Positions 1 to 7,044 of a DNA stretch of 7,445 nt are shown one piece after another. Position numbers and translations under genes: made by a program. Each line of letters begins with the position of its first letter. The first letter of the stretch is position 1. The notes beneath the pieces are model-generated. The model saw only the letters and a list, made by a program, of their open reading frames with translations, made no database searches and was not told the DNA's origin. Source of the DNA: Lysobacterales bacterium (lineage in GTDB: Bacteria > Pseudomonadota > Gammaproteobacteria > Xanthomonadales > Marinicellaceae); contig WGBZ01000237.1 of NCBI GenBank assembly GCA_015494035.1, forward strand, positions 1 to 7,445. The letters run 5' to 3'.

Positions 1-378
1 CTCTATTGGCAACCCGATGCCCGCTTTGTGGTGACCGGATCGCACCGCACGCCAACAGCGGCCAAAGAGAAAATCCGTCAGGTTTTTGCCGATGCGCCGG
101 TGCTATGGCTGGATAAAAACGATGGGAAAAACCCCTACGCGGGCATGCTGGCCTGGGCCGATGCGCTGGCCGTGACGGCCGACAGCATCAATATGCTCAG
201 CGAAGCCTTTGCCACCGGCAAACCGGTGTTGCCACTGGCTATGGAACTGGCTTCACCCAAACACCGGCGATTCGCCAGCGCACTGGGTTCCCAAGAAAAG
301 GCATTGGGAAGAACCAAAATTCATTCGACCCTGGACATAGCAAACACACTTTGGCAAGCCATTCATGCAACAGACTGA
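1..378 (+). CDS. ELM1-family protein, 3' end (partial)
   Basis: The open frame enters from the left edge (first codon CTC at 1) and stops at TGA 376-378, leaving about 125 C-terminal residues. The stretch NPYAGMLAWADALAVTADS followed by a serine-glutamate-rich helix (NMLSEA) and TGKPV is characteristic, as I recall it, of the bacterial 'mitochondrial fission ELM1' family (Mito_fiss_Elm1, formerly DUF1022), whose fold resembles GT-B glycosyltransferases. The upstream VTGSHRTP motif fits the same family. In such folds this C-terminal half would bind a nucleotide-sugar-like ligand, but the bacterial function is not established, so I assign none. The start lies outside the window. No clear terminator follows, and the next gene has its own promoter candidate 25 nt downstream. 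Confidence 0.8.
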   Translation, partial: LYWQPDARFVVTGSHRTPTAAKEKIRQVFADAPVLWLDKNDGKNPYAGMLAWADALAVTADSINMLSEAFATGKPVLPLAMELASPKHRRFASALGSQEKALGRTKIHSTLDIANTLWQAIHATD

Positions 379-402
379 CATTCCCGAATGCTTATGCCTA
401 AT

Positions 403-432
403 TTGACAATGATTGCGGAGCGGGAGTACTAT
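403..432 (+). promoter_or_regulatory. Sigma-70 promoter candidate for the exported-protein gene
   Basis: A perfect -35 hexamer TTGACA (403-408) is followed after 18 nt by TACTAT (427-432), a 4/6 match to TATAAT. Transcription would start near 439, giving a leader of about 50 nt before the ATG at 492. It sits in the 113-nt gap after the ELM1-family stop codon, where a promoter is expected if the next gene is an independent unit. Confidence 0.5.
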
Positions 433-491
433 TGGGGCATAGTGCCAATACCCACTTTAGTGTATCTATTTTGTCAGCTAGGAGTCTCACC

Positions 492-1110
492 ATGAAAACA
501 ACAACTAAAACATCAATCAGCGCTGTGCTGATTGCATTTGCGTTATTCACATCGATGGCTACAGCCAAGGTTGAACTGGATTTCAGCTCACCCATCGTCG
601 GAACCCAAAAAACCCTCGACTATTTCAGAAACACGGCCATTGATATAAATAATACCGGCCATAACCTTTTGCTGACGCGCGGAGAAAAAAACCAATCCCC
701 AACTTATCTTCCGGTATGACTGGAAAACCGGTCACTACCAACTTGCCTGGAAAAACGCCAAGACCTCCACTTTCATGACCAGATCAGGGAAATTGCCAAA
801 TGCTTCAGGCCCGGCCCTTTCTTCAGAAAAACCCAGCGAATGGGGGTTTCATGCAGACAGCCACACTTTGGCTCTTGCTCTGGAAAATGAATTGGGGGTA
901 ACAAGTCCGGTACAAAAACCAGCCTCCACCGGCCAAACCAAAGAAGGCAGCCCCAGTGTTGAATGCGCCATGGCCATCCAAGCCGTCCACAATGCGCTGG
1001 CAGTATTGGTCGCCGTCTTGGGAACCGGGGATGAGGATAGCATCTCTGCGGCTGAGATTGCCTTGCAAAATGCTATTCAGATGATGGAACGGCTGTGTCG
1101 CGGACAATAA
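492..1110 (+). pseudogene. Small exported protein of unknown function, split by a +1 frameshift
   Basis: ATG 492 is preceded by a good ribosome site, AGGAG at 480-484 with 7 nt spacing. The first frame encodes a clear Sec signal peptide (basic MKTTTK, hydrophobic core, likely cleavage after ...MATA, residue 25) and then stops at TGA 717-719 after 75 residues. Near 684-691 there is a run of seven A; removing one A joins this frame to a second one that runs without a stop to TAA 1108-1110 and reads naturally across the junction (GEKTNPQLIFRYDWKTGHY). The repaired product has about 205 residues: signal peptide, a mixed domain with aromatic residues (to about 120), a Pro/Ser/Thr-rich linker (about 135-155) and an alanine-rich helical tail with two cysteines. 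I do not recognise the family. The break may be a true mutation, an assembly or read error in the homopolymer, or a site of transcriptional slippage; the sequence cannot decide. Confidence 0.6.
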
Positions 1111-1142
1111 AAAAAGCGCCATTGCAGAACCGAGAAAGGCGT
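1109..1142 (-). terminator. Weak intrinsic terminator candidate after anmK
   Basis: On the minus strand a short stem (GCGCC 1116-1120 against GGCGT 1138-1142, with a 17-nt loop) is followed by a run of seven T (1115-1109). It lies between the converging ends of anmK and the exported-protein gene. The stem is only 4-5 bp and the loop is large, so this is tentative. Confidence 0.3.
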
Positions 1143-1163
1143 GTAGAAACAAACAGCTCGCCT

Positions 1164-2327
1164 TCAGGGGCGCGTAATCACTCCGGCCAGGTGAGACCGT
1201 GACGAACCGGTAATACGCCTCAGATCCACACGTTCCCCCTGCCAGCGCTGTTTGGCCAGCCAGGCAAAAAGCACCGCTTCCAGATAATCCGGGTTCACAC
1301 CCCGCTGGTCAGAAGATATCACTGCTTCACCCAGCACGTTGGAGAGGCGATCCAGCAGAACCCGATTGTGGGCGCCGCCCCCACAGACAATCACATCCAA
1401 AGGCGCCGCCGGGCTGCCTGTGCGCAGTTCGTCGATAGCGCTGGCCACCGATTGTGCGGTCAGCTCCAGCAAGGTGGCCTGCACATCGGCCGCGGATGGT
1501 GTCTCGTCCAGGGCATTCAGGTGCATGTCCAGCCAGTGGGGATTAAAGCGTTCCCGGCCCGTGCTTTTGGGCCAGTCCTGACCAAAATAATCATCGGCCA
1601 TCAACCGTGAAAGCAGTGCCCTGTGCACCTTTCCGGTGGCCGCCCAGCGCCCGCCGTCGTCGTATTTCCGGTTCAGGTGTTTGTGCGCCCATTCATCCAG
1701 CAAGCAATTGGCTGGGCCGGTGTCGAAGCCGGCCAGACGACCATCCGCCCCCAACCAGCTGACATTGGCGATACCGCCCAGGTTGACCACCGCCACGTGC
1801 CGGTCGGCCCGGGCGAACAGGGCCTGGTGCAGCAAAGGCGCCAATGGCGCGCCCTGCCCGCCCAGTGCCATGTCCATCTGCCGAAACTGACTGATAACAG
1901 GAATGCCGGTGGCTTCCGCCAGCACAAAGGGCGAACCCAGCTGCCAGCTACCAGGGTTGGATGAGTCGGGCCGGTGATACACGGTTTGGCCATGACTGCC
2001 GATGGCGCAAATGGCCTGGGGGGAAATGTTTGCCTGTTTCAGGCAGGTCAGTGCCGCCTTGGCAAAAGCCCGGCCCAGCCGTTGATCCAGCGCGTTGATG
2101 CCTGGCCAGTCCAGCGGCGTCGAGTGATTCGGCCGCTGGCCGCGCTGCATCAGCGCCAGCACGTCCTGACGCAGGGTGTTCTGCAAAGGCTGGCTGATGG
2201 CGTGAATGATGCGTGGGTTGCGGGCGGAAAAGTCCACGATGGCCGCGTCGATGCCATCAGCCGACGTGCCGGACAGCAGCCCCAGGTAATAGCCGCTGGC
2301 CACAGGTCGGGAAACGGCATTATTCAT
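1164..2327 (-). CDS. anmK: Anhydro-N-acetylmuramic acid kinase AnmK
   Basis: AnmK uses ATP to open the 1,6-anhydro ring of anhydro-MurNAc and phosphorylate it to MurNAc-6-phosphate, a cytosolic step in murein recycling. The 387-residue product carries the family signatures in order: phosphate loop GLLSGTSADGID (residues 16-27), GSHGQTVYHRP (110-120), the FRQMDMALGGQGAPLAP block (148-164), NLGGIANVSWL (182-192), GFDTGPANCLLDEW (200-213), in which Asp202 aligns with the catalytic aspartate of characterised AnmK, and the adenine-side VCGGGAHN (314-321). The usual SGTSLDG reads SGTSADG here. Length is slightly above the roughly 360-370 typical of the family, mainly through a short N-terminal extension. 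The ATG lies 2 nt after the upstream peptidase stop (TAA-AC-ATG), with only a weak GGG-type ribosome site inside that gene's 3' end, which suggests operon transcription and translational coupling. Confidence 0.95.
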   Translation of the reverse strand: MNNAVSRPVASGYYLGLLSGTSADGIDAAIVDFSARNPRIIHAISQPLQNTLRQDVLALMQRGQRPNHSTPLDWPGINALDQRLGRAFAKAALTCLKQANISPQAICAIGSHGQTVYHRPDSSNPGSWQLGSPFVLAEATGIPVISQFRQMDMALGGQGAPLAPLLHQALFARADRHVAVVNLGGIANVSWLGADGRLAGFDTGPANCLLDEWAHKHLNRKYDDGGRWAATGKVHRALLSRLMADDYFGQDWPKSTGRERFNPHWLDMHLNALDETPSAADVQATLLELTAQSVASAIDELRTGSPAAPLDVIVCGGGAHNRVLLDRLSNVLGEAVISSDQRGVNPDYLEAVLFAWLAKQRWQGERVDLRRITGSSRSHLAGVITRP

Positions 2328-2329
2328 GT

Positions 2330-3784
2330 TTATTGCCCGGCCAGTGACTGACTGTGTTCGTCCAGTTGTTGCAATTCAGCCAGCAGTGGGGCGGCAAAAC
2401 GCTGGAAGTCTGCCAGACGTGCCTTGGGCAAGGGATCCGCCTTGGGCAGCTTGACCGTGCGGGGATTGCGGTGCACGCCATTGACCAGGAATTCGTAATG
2501 CAAATGCGGCCCGGAAGCCAGGCCGGTGGAACCCACCATGCCGATCACCTGACCCTGCTTCACGCGCTGCCCTTTCCTGACCTTGCGCTTGCTGAAGTGC
2601 AGGTATTTGGTCACGATACCGTTGGGGTGCTGGATGAACACGTGGTTGCCGTTGTATTTGCTGTAAGCCGAACGAATCACCTTGCCGTCACCGGCGGCAT
2701 ACACCGGCGTGCCGCGCGGGGCACGGTAGTCAATGCCGTTATGCGGCCTGACCCGCTTGAGTATCGGGTGTAGGCGGCGTGGGTTGAAGTTGGAGGAAAT
2801 ATAGGAGAAATTCAGCGGCGCACGCAGGAAGGCTTTCTTCATGCTACGCCCTTCGGGTGTGTAGTAGTTGCCATCATCGGTGGCCGGGTCATTATCCGGG
2901 TCGTAATACACCGAACGGAAGGTTTCGCCCTGATTGGTAAAGCTGGCGGCCAGAATGCGGCCATCGCGCAAAAACTCACCGTCCTTGTAGATTTTCTCGT
3001 AAATAACACTGAATCGATCGCCTTTGCGAATGTCCAGCACAAAGTCGATGTCCCAGCCGAAAATATTGGCCAGCTTCATGACCATGTTGTCCGACAGGCC
3101 GGCGGCCTTGCCGGCGCCAAACAGGCTGTGTTCAATCACGCCGCTGGCTTTCTCCAGTTGAATTTCCAACGGGTGCGAGATGAGTTCCGAGCGCACGGTA
3201 TCCCCTGCTGTGGTGACCACCAGATCGGTGGTTTCATCCAGAGGATATTTCAGCGCGGCCAGTTTGTTGTTTTCCCCCCGTCGCACAAACAATCTGGCGC
3301 CAGGATAAATCCGCGCCAGTTTACGCGTGTTCTTGTCCAGGGTGACGATGCGGTGTAGCAGCCCGGCACTGAAACCCAATTGCTTAAAAATACCGGACAG
3401 AGTCTGGCCTTTTTGCACCACCACTTCCTGCCAGCGTTGCGGCTGAAAGCGTTCATCTTCTGCGCCGCTAAAGCTGGCCAACGGCCGGGGCGGCAGCAGC
3501 AGCGTTCGCTGTGAAAGCGCGGTTTCAAAATCGCGCGACGCGGAGCGGCCACTAAAAGCCATCATGGCCAGTACCACAGGCACCAGTAGCACCACGGCCG
3601 CGGTGGGAATTTTGCGATGATGATTTTTCAGCCAGTGCCGGGCCGTGGCAAGCAGCTTGGCCATCAAGTGCCTGGGCAGGTGCCCGGTTCGAGGCAGACG
3701 GCCGGTGGCCGGGGACGTGTTAATGCGGCGCGCTTGTGCGGTCGCTCGCTTTGGCGAAAAGGGGCGTTCTGAATTCACGGGCAT
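2330..3784 (-). CDS. M23-family murein endopeptidase (MepM-like), membrane-anchored
   Basis: This is a periplasmic zinc peptidase expected to cut peptide cross-links in peptidoglycan. Using ATG 3784 gives 484 residues: a basic, unstructured N-terminus, one membrane segment (about 60-78, TAAVVLLVPVVLAMMAF), an OapA/LysM-like domain (about 119-170, starting VVVQKGQTLSGIFKQLGF), a middle domain, and the M23 domain (about 335-445). Zinc and catalytic residues are visible: HNGID (His348, Asp352), a further histidine at 396, and GPHLHYE (His427, His429). The architecture and length match the MepM/YebA group and the Pseudomonas protein encoded beside tyrS and anmK. I chose 3784 because CAGGA lies 8 nt upstream and a promoter candidate lies just before it; ATG 3664 (444 residues, directly before the membrane segment) is the alternative. 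A longer open frame extends into tyrS on the opposite strand but is not credible. Confidence 0.92.
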   Translation of the reverse strand: MPVNSERPFSPKRATAQARRINTSPATGRLPRTGHLPRHLMAKLLATARHWLKNHHRKIPTAAVVLLVPVVLAMMAFSGRSASRDFETALSQRTLLLPPRPLASFSGAEDERFQPQRWQEVVVQKGQTLSGIFKQLGFSAGLLHRIVTLDKNTRKLARIYPGARLFVRRGENNKLAALKYPLDETTDLVVTTAGDTVRSELISHPLEIQLEKASGVIEHSLFGAGKAAGLSDNMVMKLANIFGWDIDFVLDIRKGDRFSVIYEKIYKDGEFLRDGRILAASFTNQGETFRSVYYDPDNDPATDDGNYYTPEGRSMKKAFLRAPLNFSYISSNFNPRRLHPILKRVRPHNGIDYRAPRGTPVYAAGDGKVIRSAYSKYNGNHVFIQHPNGIVTKYLHFSKRKVRKGQRVKQGQVIGMVGSTGLASGPHLHYEFLVNGVHRNPRTVKLPKADPLPKARLADFQRFAAPLLAELQQLDEHSQSLAGQ

Positions 3785-3810
3785 CGGGGAAGTCCTGAGG
3801 ATAAAACAAC

Positions 3811-3837
3811 AATATAAGACTTGCGCCAGCAGGTCAA
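3811..3837 (-). promoter_or_regulatory. Sigma-70 promoter candidate for the M23 peptidase-anmK operon
   Basis: Read on the minus strand, TTGACC (3837-3832, 5/6 match) is followed after a short 15-nt spacer by TATATT (3816-3811, 5/6 match). Predicted initiation near 3804 would give a leader of about 20 nt that just includes the CAGGA ribosome site, which supports the ATG at 3784. The short spacer lowers confidence. Confidence 0.45.
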
Positions 3838-3890
3838 GCTGCCAGCGCGGTTTGTGTGATCCCCGTCTGACCACAGGCCGGGTGGAAAAA

Positions 3891-3921
3891 TTCAGCAAAA
3901 CCCGGGCTTTAACGCTAAAAT
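3891..3921 (+). promoter_or_regulatory. Possible tyrS promoter
   Basis: TAAAAT (3916-3921, 5/6 match to the -10 box) lies 35 nt before the tyrS ATG. No good -35 is present; TTCAGC (3891-3896) with a 19-nt spacer is the best available. I see no T-box-like leader or attenuator in the roughly 30-nt leader this would produce. Confidence 0.25.
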
Positions 3922-3955
3922 AACCGGCTTTCAACAGCATACGAGCACACCGCCC

Positions 3956-5167
3956 ATGTCGGCCACCGAACTTTCCATCGAAGACGCGCTGGAGCTCATC
4001 GCCCGCGGCACCGAAGAGATTATCAAAGTTGAAGAGCTGGAAAAAAAGCTCAAAAGTGGCAGGAAATTGCGTGTCAAAGCCGGGTTTGACCCCACCGCGC
4101 CCGACTTGCACGTGGGCCACACGGTGCTGATCAACAAGCTCAAGGTGTTCCAGGATCTGGGCCATGAGGTGATTTTCCTCATTGGTGATTTCACCGGCAT
4201 GATCGGTGACCCCACTGGCAAGAATGTCACCCGCAAACCCCTGACGCGCGAAGACGTGGCCGAAAATGCCAAAACCTACCAGGAACAGATTTTCAAGATC
4301 CTGGACCCGGAAAAAACCACCGTGGCCTTCAATTCCAGCTGGATGGATGCCATGTCATCACAGGACATGATCAAACTTGCGGCCAGCTACACCGTGGCGC
4401 GCATGCTGGAACGGGATGATTTTGAAAAGCGTTACAAAAGCGGCCAACCCATCGCCATTCATGAATTTCTTTATCCGCTGGTACAAGGCTACGATTCCGT
4501 GGCGCTGAAAGCGGACGTGGAACTGGGCGGCACCGACCAGAAATTCAACCTGCTGGTGGGCCGGCACTTGCAACAACAGGCCGGCCAGGAACCCCAGGTG
4601 GTGATTACCCTGCCCTTGCTGGAAGGACTGGACGGCGTACAGAAAATGTCCAAATCGCTGGGCAACTACATTGGCATTGACGAGGCACCCGGAGAAATTT
4701 TTGGCAAGGTCATGTCTATTTCGGATGAGCTCATGTGGCGCTATTTTGATTTATTGAGCTTCCGCCCCACCGCTGAACTGGATGGGCTGAAGCAGCAGGT
4801 GGCCGAAGGCCGCAACCCGCGCGATGTCAAGTTTGAACTGGCACAGGAACTCATCGAACGCTTCCACGACAAAGCAGCCGCTGATGCGGCCCTGCAGGGG
4901 TTTCTGCAACAATTCCAGAAAGGCGCCATTCCCGATGACATTCCTGAAGTGACACTGACAACTGAAGACGGCGCCATGGGTATTGCCCACGTGCTGAAAA
5001 ACGCCGGGCTGTGTGCCAGCACCTCGGAGGCCATGCGCATGATCAAACAGGGCGCGGTGAAGCTGGACGGAGAAAAAATCACCGATCCGAAAACCCAGCT
5101 TCCAGCTGGCACCGAAGGCGTGCTGCAAGTGGGCAAACGCAAATTTGCCCGCATTCAACTGCAATAA
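3956..5167 (+). CDS. tyrS: Tyrosyl-tRNA synthetase
   Basis: This cytosolic class I synthetase charges tRNA-Tyr with tyrosine. The 403-residue product shows the HIGH-type motif HVGH (52-55) within [25 protein letters not shown] (78-89), [13 protein letters not shown] (191-203) in the tyrosine/ATP site, and KMSKS (230-234). A C-terminal S4-type RNA-binding domain (about 341-403) ends the protein. The FDPTAPDLH form, the 'KMSKSLGN' context and the length match the TyrRS type found in Pseudomonas-like gammaproteobacteria, as I recall, rather than the E. coli TyrS type. The ATG at 3956 fits the family N-terminus; no strong Shine-Dalgarno is visible (only GAG at 3943-3945, 10 nt away). The gene is divergent from the M23 peptidase operon with a 171-nt shared upstream region. 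Confidence 0.96.
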   Translation: MSATELSIEDALELIARGTEEIIKVEELEKKLKSGRKLRVKAGFDPTAPDLHVGHTVLINKLKVFQDLGHEVIFLIGDFTGMIGDPTGKNVTRKPLTREDVAENAKTYQEQIFKILDPEKTTVAFNSSWMDAMSSQDMIKLAASYTVARMLERDDFEKRYKSGQPIAIHEFLYPLVQGYDSVALKADVELGGTDQKFNLLVGRHLQQQAGQEPQVVITLPLLEGLDGVQKMSKSLGNYIGIDEAPGEIFGKVMSISDELMWRYFDLLSFRPTAELDGLKQQVAEGRNPRDVKFELAQELIERFHDKAAADAALQGFLQQFQKGAIPDDIPEVTLTTEDGAMGIAHVLKNAGLCASTSEAMRMIKQGAVKLDGEKITDPKTQLPAGTEGVLQVGKRKFARIQLQ

Positions 5168-5188
5168 GCCGCACAATTTTCGCCTTTG

Positions 5189-5228
5189 CCGGGAAAGACT
5201 GCCCTCACCGGTGATTTTCCGGTAAAAT
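5189..5228 (+). promoter_or_regulatory. tRNA-Arg promoter region with a hairpin overlapping it
   Basis: TAAAAT (5223-5228) lies 10 nt before the mature tRNA 5' end and is followed by a GC-rich stretch (GCCCACCACGCG) like the discriminators of stringently controlled stable-RNA promoters. No convincing -35 sits 16-18 nt upstream. The same segment can form an 8-bp stem, CCGGGAAA (5189-5196) with TTTTCCGG (5215-5222), one pair being G-U. That might end tyrS transcription, but it lacks a U tract after the stem. Both readings are tentative; the tRNA could also be co-transcribed with tyrS. Confidence 0.3.
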
Positions 5229-5238
5229 AGCCCACCAC

Positions 5239-5315
5239 GCGCCCGTAGCTCAGCTGGATAGAGTGTTGCCCTCCGAAGGCAAAGGTCACAGGTTCGACTC
5301 CTGTCGGGCGCGCCA
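5239..5315 (+). tRNA. tRNA-Arg (anticodon CCG)
   Basis: A complete 77-nt cloverleaf with encoded CCA. Acceptor GCGCCCG (5239-5245) pairs with CGGGCGC (5305-5311), followed by discriminator G and CCA (5313-5315). The anticodon stem TTGCC/GGCAA closes the loop CTCCGAA, giving anticodon CCG, which reads the arginine codon CGG. The T-arm is ACAGG-TTCGACT-CCTGT. The sequence is close to what I recall of E. coli argX. It stands 71 nt after tyrS on the same strand. Confidence 0.97.
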
Positions 5316-5318
5316 TCA

Positions 5319-5365
5319 GTTATCTGAACACTGGCCATCCCTGGCCAGGTTCAAAACGCTCAGGC
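5319..5365 (+). repeat. Degenerate direct repeat, left copy
   Basis: This 47-nt segment resembles 5436-5480: both begin GTTAT(C/T)TGAACAC, contain CCATCC and end with CAAAACGCT(C/T)A(G/A)GC. I count about 36 matching positions with two single-base gaps. The two copies lie at the outer ends of, and partly overlap, the palindrome at 5349-5446, so they may be remnants of one repeated unit. Confidence 0.5.
5326..5352 (+). other. Hairpin directly downstream of tRNA-Arg(CCG)
   Basis: GAAC-A-CTGGCC (5326-5336) pairs with GGCCAGGTTC (5343-5352), a 10-bp stem with one bulged A and a 6-nt loop, beginning 11 nt after the CCA end. It is placed where a tRNA terminator or processing signal would be, but AAAACG rather than a U run follows, so intrinsic termination is doubtful. 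The same bases belong to the degenerate direct repeat that starts at 5319. Confidence 0.4.
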
Positions 5366-5446
5366 CCGGCAAAGCCGTCCTTCGCTCACAGAGGCTATGC
5401 CTCTGGCTCGGCTCCTGCCTCGCCGGGTAAACCCGGTTATTTGAAC
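5349..5446. repeat. Palindromic element of about 98 bp
   Basis: The segment is an imperfect palindrome centred at about 5397. Outer arms GTTCAAA (5349-5355) and TTTGAAC (5440-5446) are exact inverted copies; CCCGGC (5364-5369) faces GCCGGG (5422-5427); and a perfect core hairpin CAGAGGC-TAT-GCCTCTG (5389-5405) sits at the centre. A side hairpin CCGGGT-AA-ACCCGG (5423-5436) lies in the right arm. No transposase is encoded. The form suggests a REP- or MITE-like dispersed element, though only one copy is in this window. Confidence 0.55.
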
Positions 5447-5480
5447 ACGTCCATCCTGATCTGCTGCAAAACGCTTAAGC
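5436..5480 (+). repeat. Degenerate direct repeat, right copy
   Basis: This is the partner of 5319-5365. Its right part forms a separate hairpin: ATCTGCT (5459-5465) against AGCAGAT (5478-5484) with a 12-nt loop, ending 2 nt before the 158-bp palindromic repeat. The repeats and hairpins therefore fill this gap almost continuously. Confidence 0.5.
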
Positions 5481-5486
5481 AGATAA

Positions 5487-5644
5487 GGAAGCTCTGATCG
5501 AATCGTGAACTCGCTTCTCACGCCTGAAATGTCCGATAACTGCGTTGAAGTCCTTGCCAATAGCTCGCTATTGGCTGCGAACTCCGTCTTGTTCTCGAAC
5601 ATTTCCGGCATAACCGGCTTCGTCCAGATTCAATCAGAGCTTCC
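5487..5644. repeat. 158-bp palindromic repeat, copy 1
   Basis: The whole segment is an ungapped imperfect palindrome: two 78-nt arms around a 2-nt centre (5565-5566). I count about 52 of 78 arm positions complementary, with the best matches at the tips (GGAAGCTCTGAT and its inverted copy ATCAGAGCTTCC, 12 of 12), around AAATGT, and at the centre (CCAATAGC-TC-GCTATTGG). Complementarity extends outward to 5484-5647, where TA occurs on both sides. Copy 2 at 7186-7343 has the same length and orientation and differs at about 10 positions (94% identity). No gene is inside; a reading frame crossing it on the minus strand is a by-product. It looks like a non-autonomous MITE-like or extended REP-like element. 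I cannot name the family. Confidence 0.8.
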
Positions 5645-5798
5645 TTAAAGCTGTCTTGGTAGTCATTCGGTCGGGTTAATGCACACAAAAACGCCACTCA
5701 AACGGTAAAAACAGGCTGGACGTGAGGGTGACTTTAGGCCATAGTCCATGGCATGCAAAGCACACACGGCCCTGTTAATCACCACTCCAGACTGCCTG
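5645..5798. other. Gap before the MFS gene, no confident feature
   Basis: These 154 nt hold no further repeat, RNA or convincing promoter that I can support. TTGGTA and TAATGC are separated by 15 nt near 5656-5683 and could be a poor promoter. The last 51 nt are an open in-frame extension of the MFS gene up to ATG 5748 and might be translated. Confidence 0.4.
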
Positions 5799-7043
5799 AT
5801 GAATTCACCATCCAGACCTTCAGCTGAACCGCCACCAAAACTTCACCATTTTCTCACCGGCGTGGCCGCCCTGCTGGCCATGCTGGGGCCTTTCAGCATT
5901 GACACCTACCTGCCTTCATTTCCTGACATTGAAGCCGAATTCGGCGTCAGCCGGGCCGTTCTTTCCCAAAGCCTGAGCCTATACCTGGCGGCTTTTGCCG
6001 CAGGCACCCTGATTTGGGGGCCGCTGGCCGACCGGCTGGGGCGCAAGCGTGTTATCACCCTGGGGCTGGCCTTGTATGTGATTGCAGCAGCCGGCTGCGC
6101 ACAGGCCCAGGACATCCAGGCATTTCTGTGGTGGCGGTTGGTACAGGGATTCGCCGCCAGCGGTGCTTTTGTGGCGGGTCGGGCCATGGTTCGTGACGCT
6201 CACGACCCACGCAGCGCCCAGCGCGCCATGGCCCGGGTCATGTTGTTGTTCGCCATTGCCCCGGCCGTGGCCCCGGTGCTGGGCGGCTGGCTCCATGACC
6301 ACTTTGGCTGGCGTAGCGTTTTCTGGTTTCTGGCCCTGTTTGGCCTCTTCTTGATTGGCCTGATTACCTTGGCGTCTGAAACCCTGCCCCCGGCACACCG
6401 ACAGTCCATTCATCCCCGCCATGTCTGGCGAACATACGTTGATATTCTCACCAACTCGCGGTTTTTGCGGGTGGTTTTTACCGTCGCTTTTGCCTTCGGC
6501 GGGCTATTTGTCTACATCGCCGGTTCGCCCACCGTGATTTATGATTTTCTGGGGCTGAAAAGCAACGACTTTGCGTTTCAGTTTGTGCCCATGGTGGCCG
6601 GCATGATGGCCGGTGCCCTGTTTTCCTCCCGCGTTGCGCACAACTGGCCACTTGTCCGCACCATCGCCACGGGGCTCGGACTGACCGCGCTGGCCAGTGG
6701 GCTGAATCTGCTGCTGGCGCTGTTGGCCCAACCCAACCTGCTGACGGTGATCGGGCCGCTGGTGTTGTATGCCTTTGGCATTGCCATGGCCATGCCAGCC
6801 ATATCGGTGGTGGCCATGGATTTATACCCGCGCAACCGCGGTGCCGCCACATCAATACAGGGATTCATGCAAGCCATGATGAACGCCCTGGTGGCCAGCC
6901 TGCTGGTGCCACTACTCAACCATCATTGGCATTATTTTGCCCTGGCCATGTGGGGACTGAACGCCGTTGCACTCGCCCTGTGGTGGAGTGTGCGCAAAGG
7001 CACCCACACAACGGGTGAGGAGATACAAGGAAAGGGAAGGTGA
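5799..7043 (+). CDS. MFS multidrug exporter, Bcr/CflA type
   Basis: This is an inner-membrane proton-coupled drug exporter of the 12-helix DHA1 type; substrates in Bcr/CflA relatives include bicyclomycin, sulfonamides and chloramphenicol, but none can be read from sequence. With ATG 5799 the product has 414 residues, near the family's roughly 400. Helix 1 carries the Bcr/CflA hallmark LGPFSIDTYLPSFP (29-42); motif A is GPLADRLGRKR (74-84) between helices 2 and 3; motif B is RLVQGFAASGA (113-123); a motif C-like segment APAVAPVLGGWL (154-165) is in helix 5; and SETLPP (193-198) ends the first half, as in E. coli Bcr. An in-frame ATG at 5748 adds 17 residues unlike the family and has a weak AGG 9 nt upstream; neither start has a strong ribosome site. 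The gene stands alone and ends 1 nt before the opposing tRNA. Confidence 0.9.
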   Translation: MNSPSRPSAEPPPKLHHFLTGVAALLAMLGPFSIDTYLPSFPDIEAEFGVSRAVLSQSLSLYLAAFAAGTLIWGPLADRLGRKRVITLGLALYVIAAAGCAQAQDIQAFLWWRLVQGFAASGAFVAGRAMVRDAHDPRSAQRAMARVMLLFAIAPAVAPVLGGWLHDHFGWRSVFWFLALFGLFLIGLITLASETLPPAHRQSIHPRHVWRTYVDILTNSRFLRVVFTVAFAFGGLFVYIAGSPTVIYDFLGLKSNDFAFQFVPMVAGMMAGALFSSRVAHNWPLVRTIATGLGLTALASGLNLLLALLAQPNLLTVIGPLVLYAFGIAMAMPAISVVAMDLYPRNRGAATSIQGFMQAMMNALVASLLVPLLNHHWHYFALAMWGLNAVALALWWSVRKGTHTTGEEIQGKGR

Positions 7044-7044
7044 A

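Noticed and set aside
685..692. Programmed -1 frameshift at A-AAA-AAC
   Set aside because: The heptamer is in the right phase for -1 slippage, but a -1 shift leads to the wrong frame; the downstream open frame needs +1 (or -2). Only loss of one A or equivalent slippage restores it.
775..1110. Independent gene starting at ATG 775
   Set aside because: There is no ribosome site, and the same frame is open upstream of 775 back to the A7 run, where it continues the signal-peptide frame. It is better read as the 3' part of one split gene.
3785..4165. N-terminal extension of the M23 peptidase by about 127 residues
   Set aside because: The extension overlaps the start of tyrS on the other strand, has no family match, and lies upstream of the promoter candidate and the ribosome site at the 3784 start.
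5360..5611. 83-residue minus-strand gene in the repeat region
   Set aside because: It spans two unrelated palindromic repeats, its sequence is explained by the repeats, and the same peptide recurs in copy 2. No ribosome site supports it.
5484..5647. TA target-site duplication flanking the 158-bp repeat
   Set aside because: TA borders copy 1 on both sides, but copy 2 has no TA at either border and the dinucleotide is also part of the palindrome, so it is not evidence for a target duplication.
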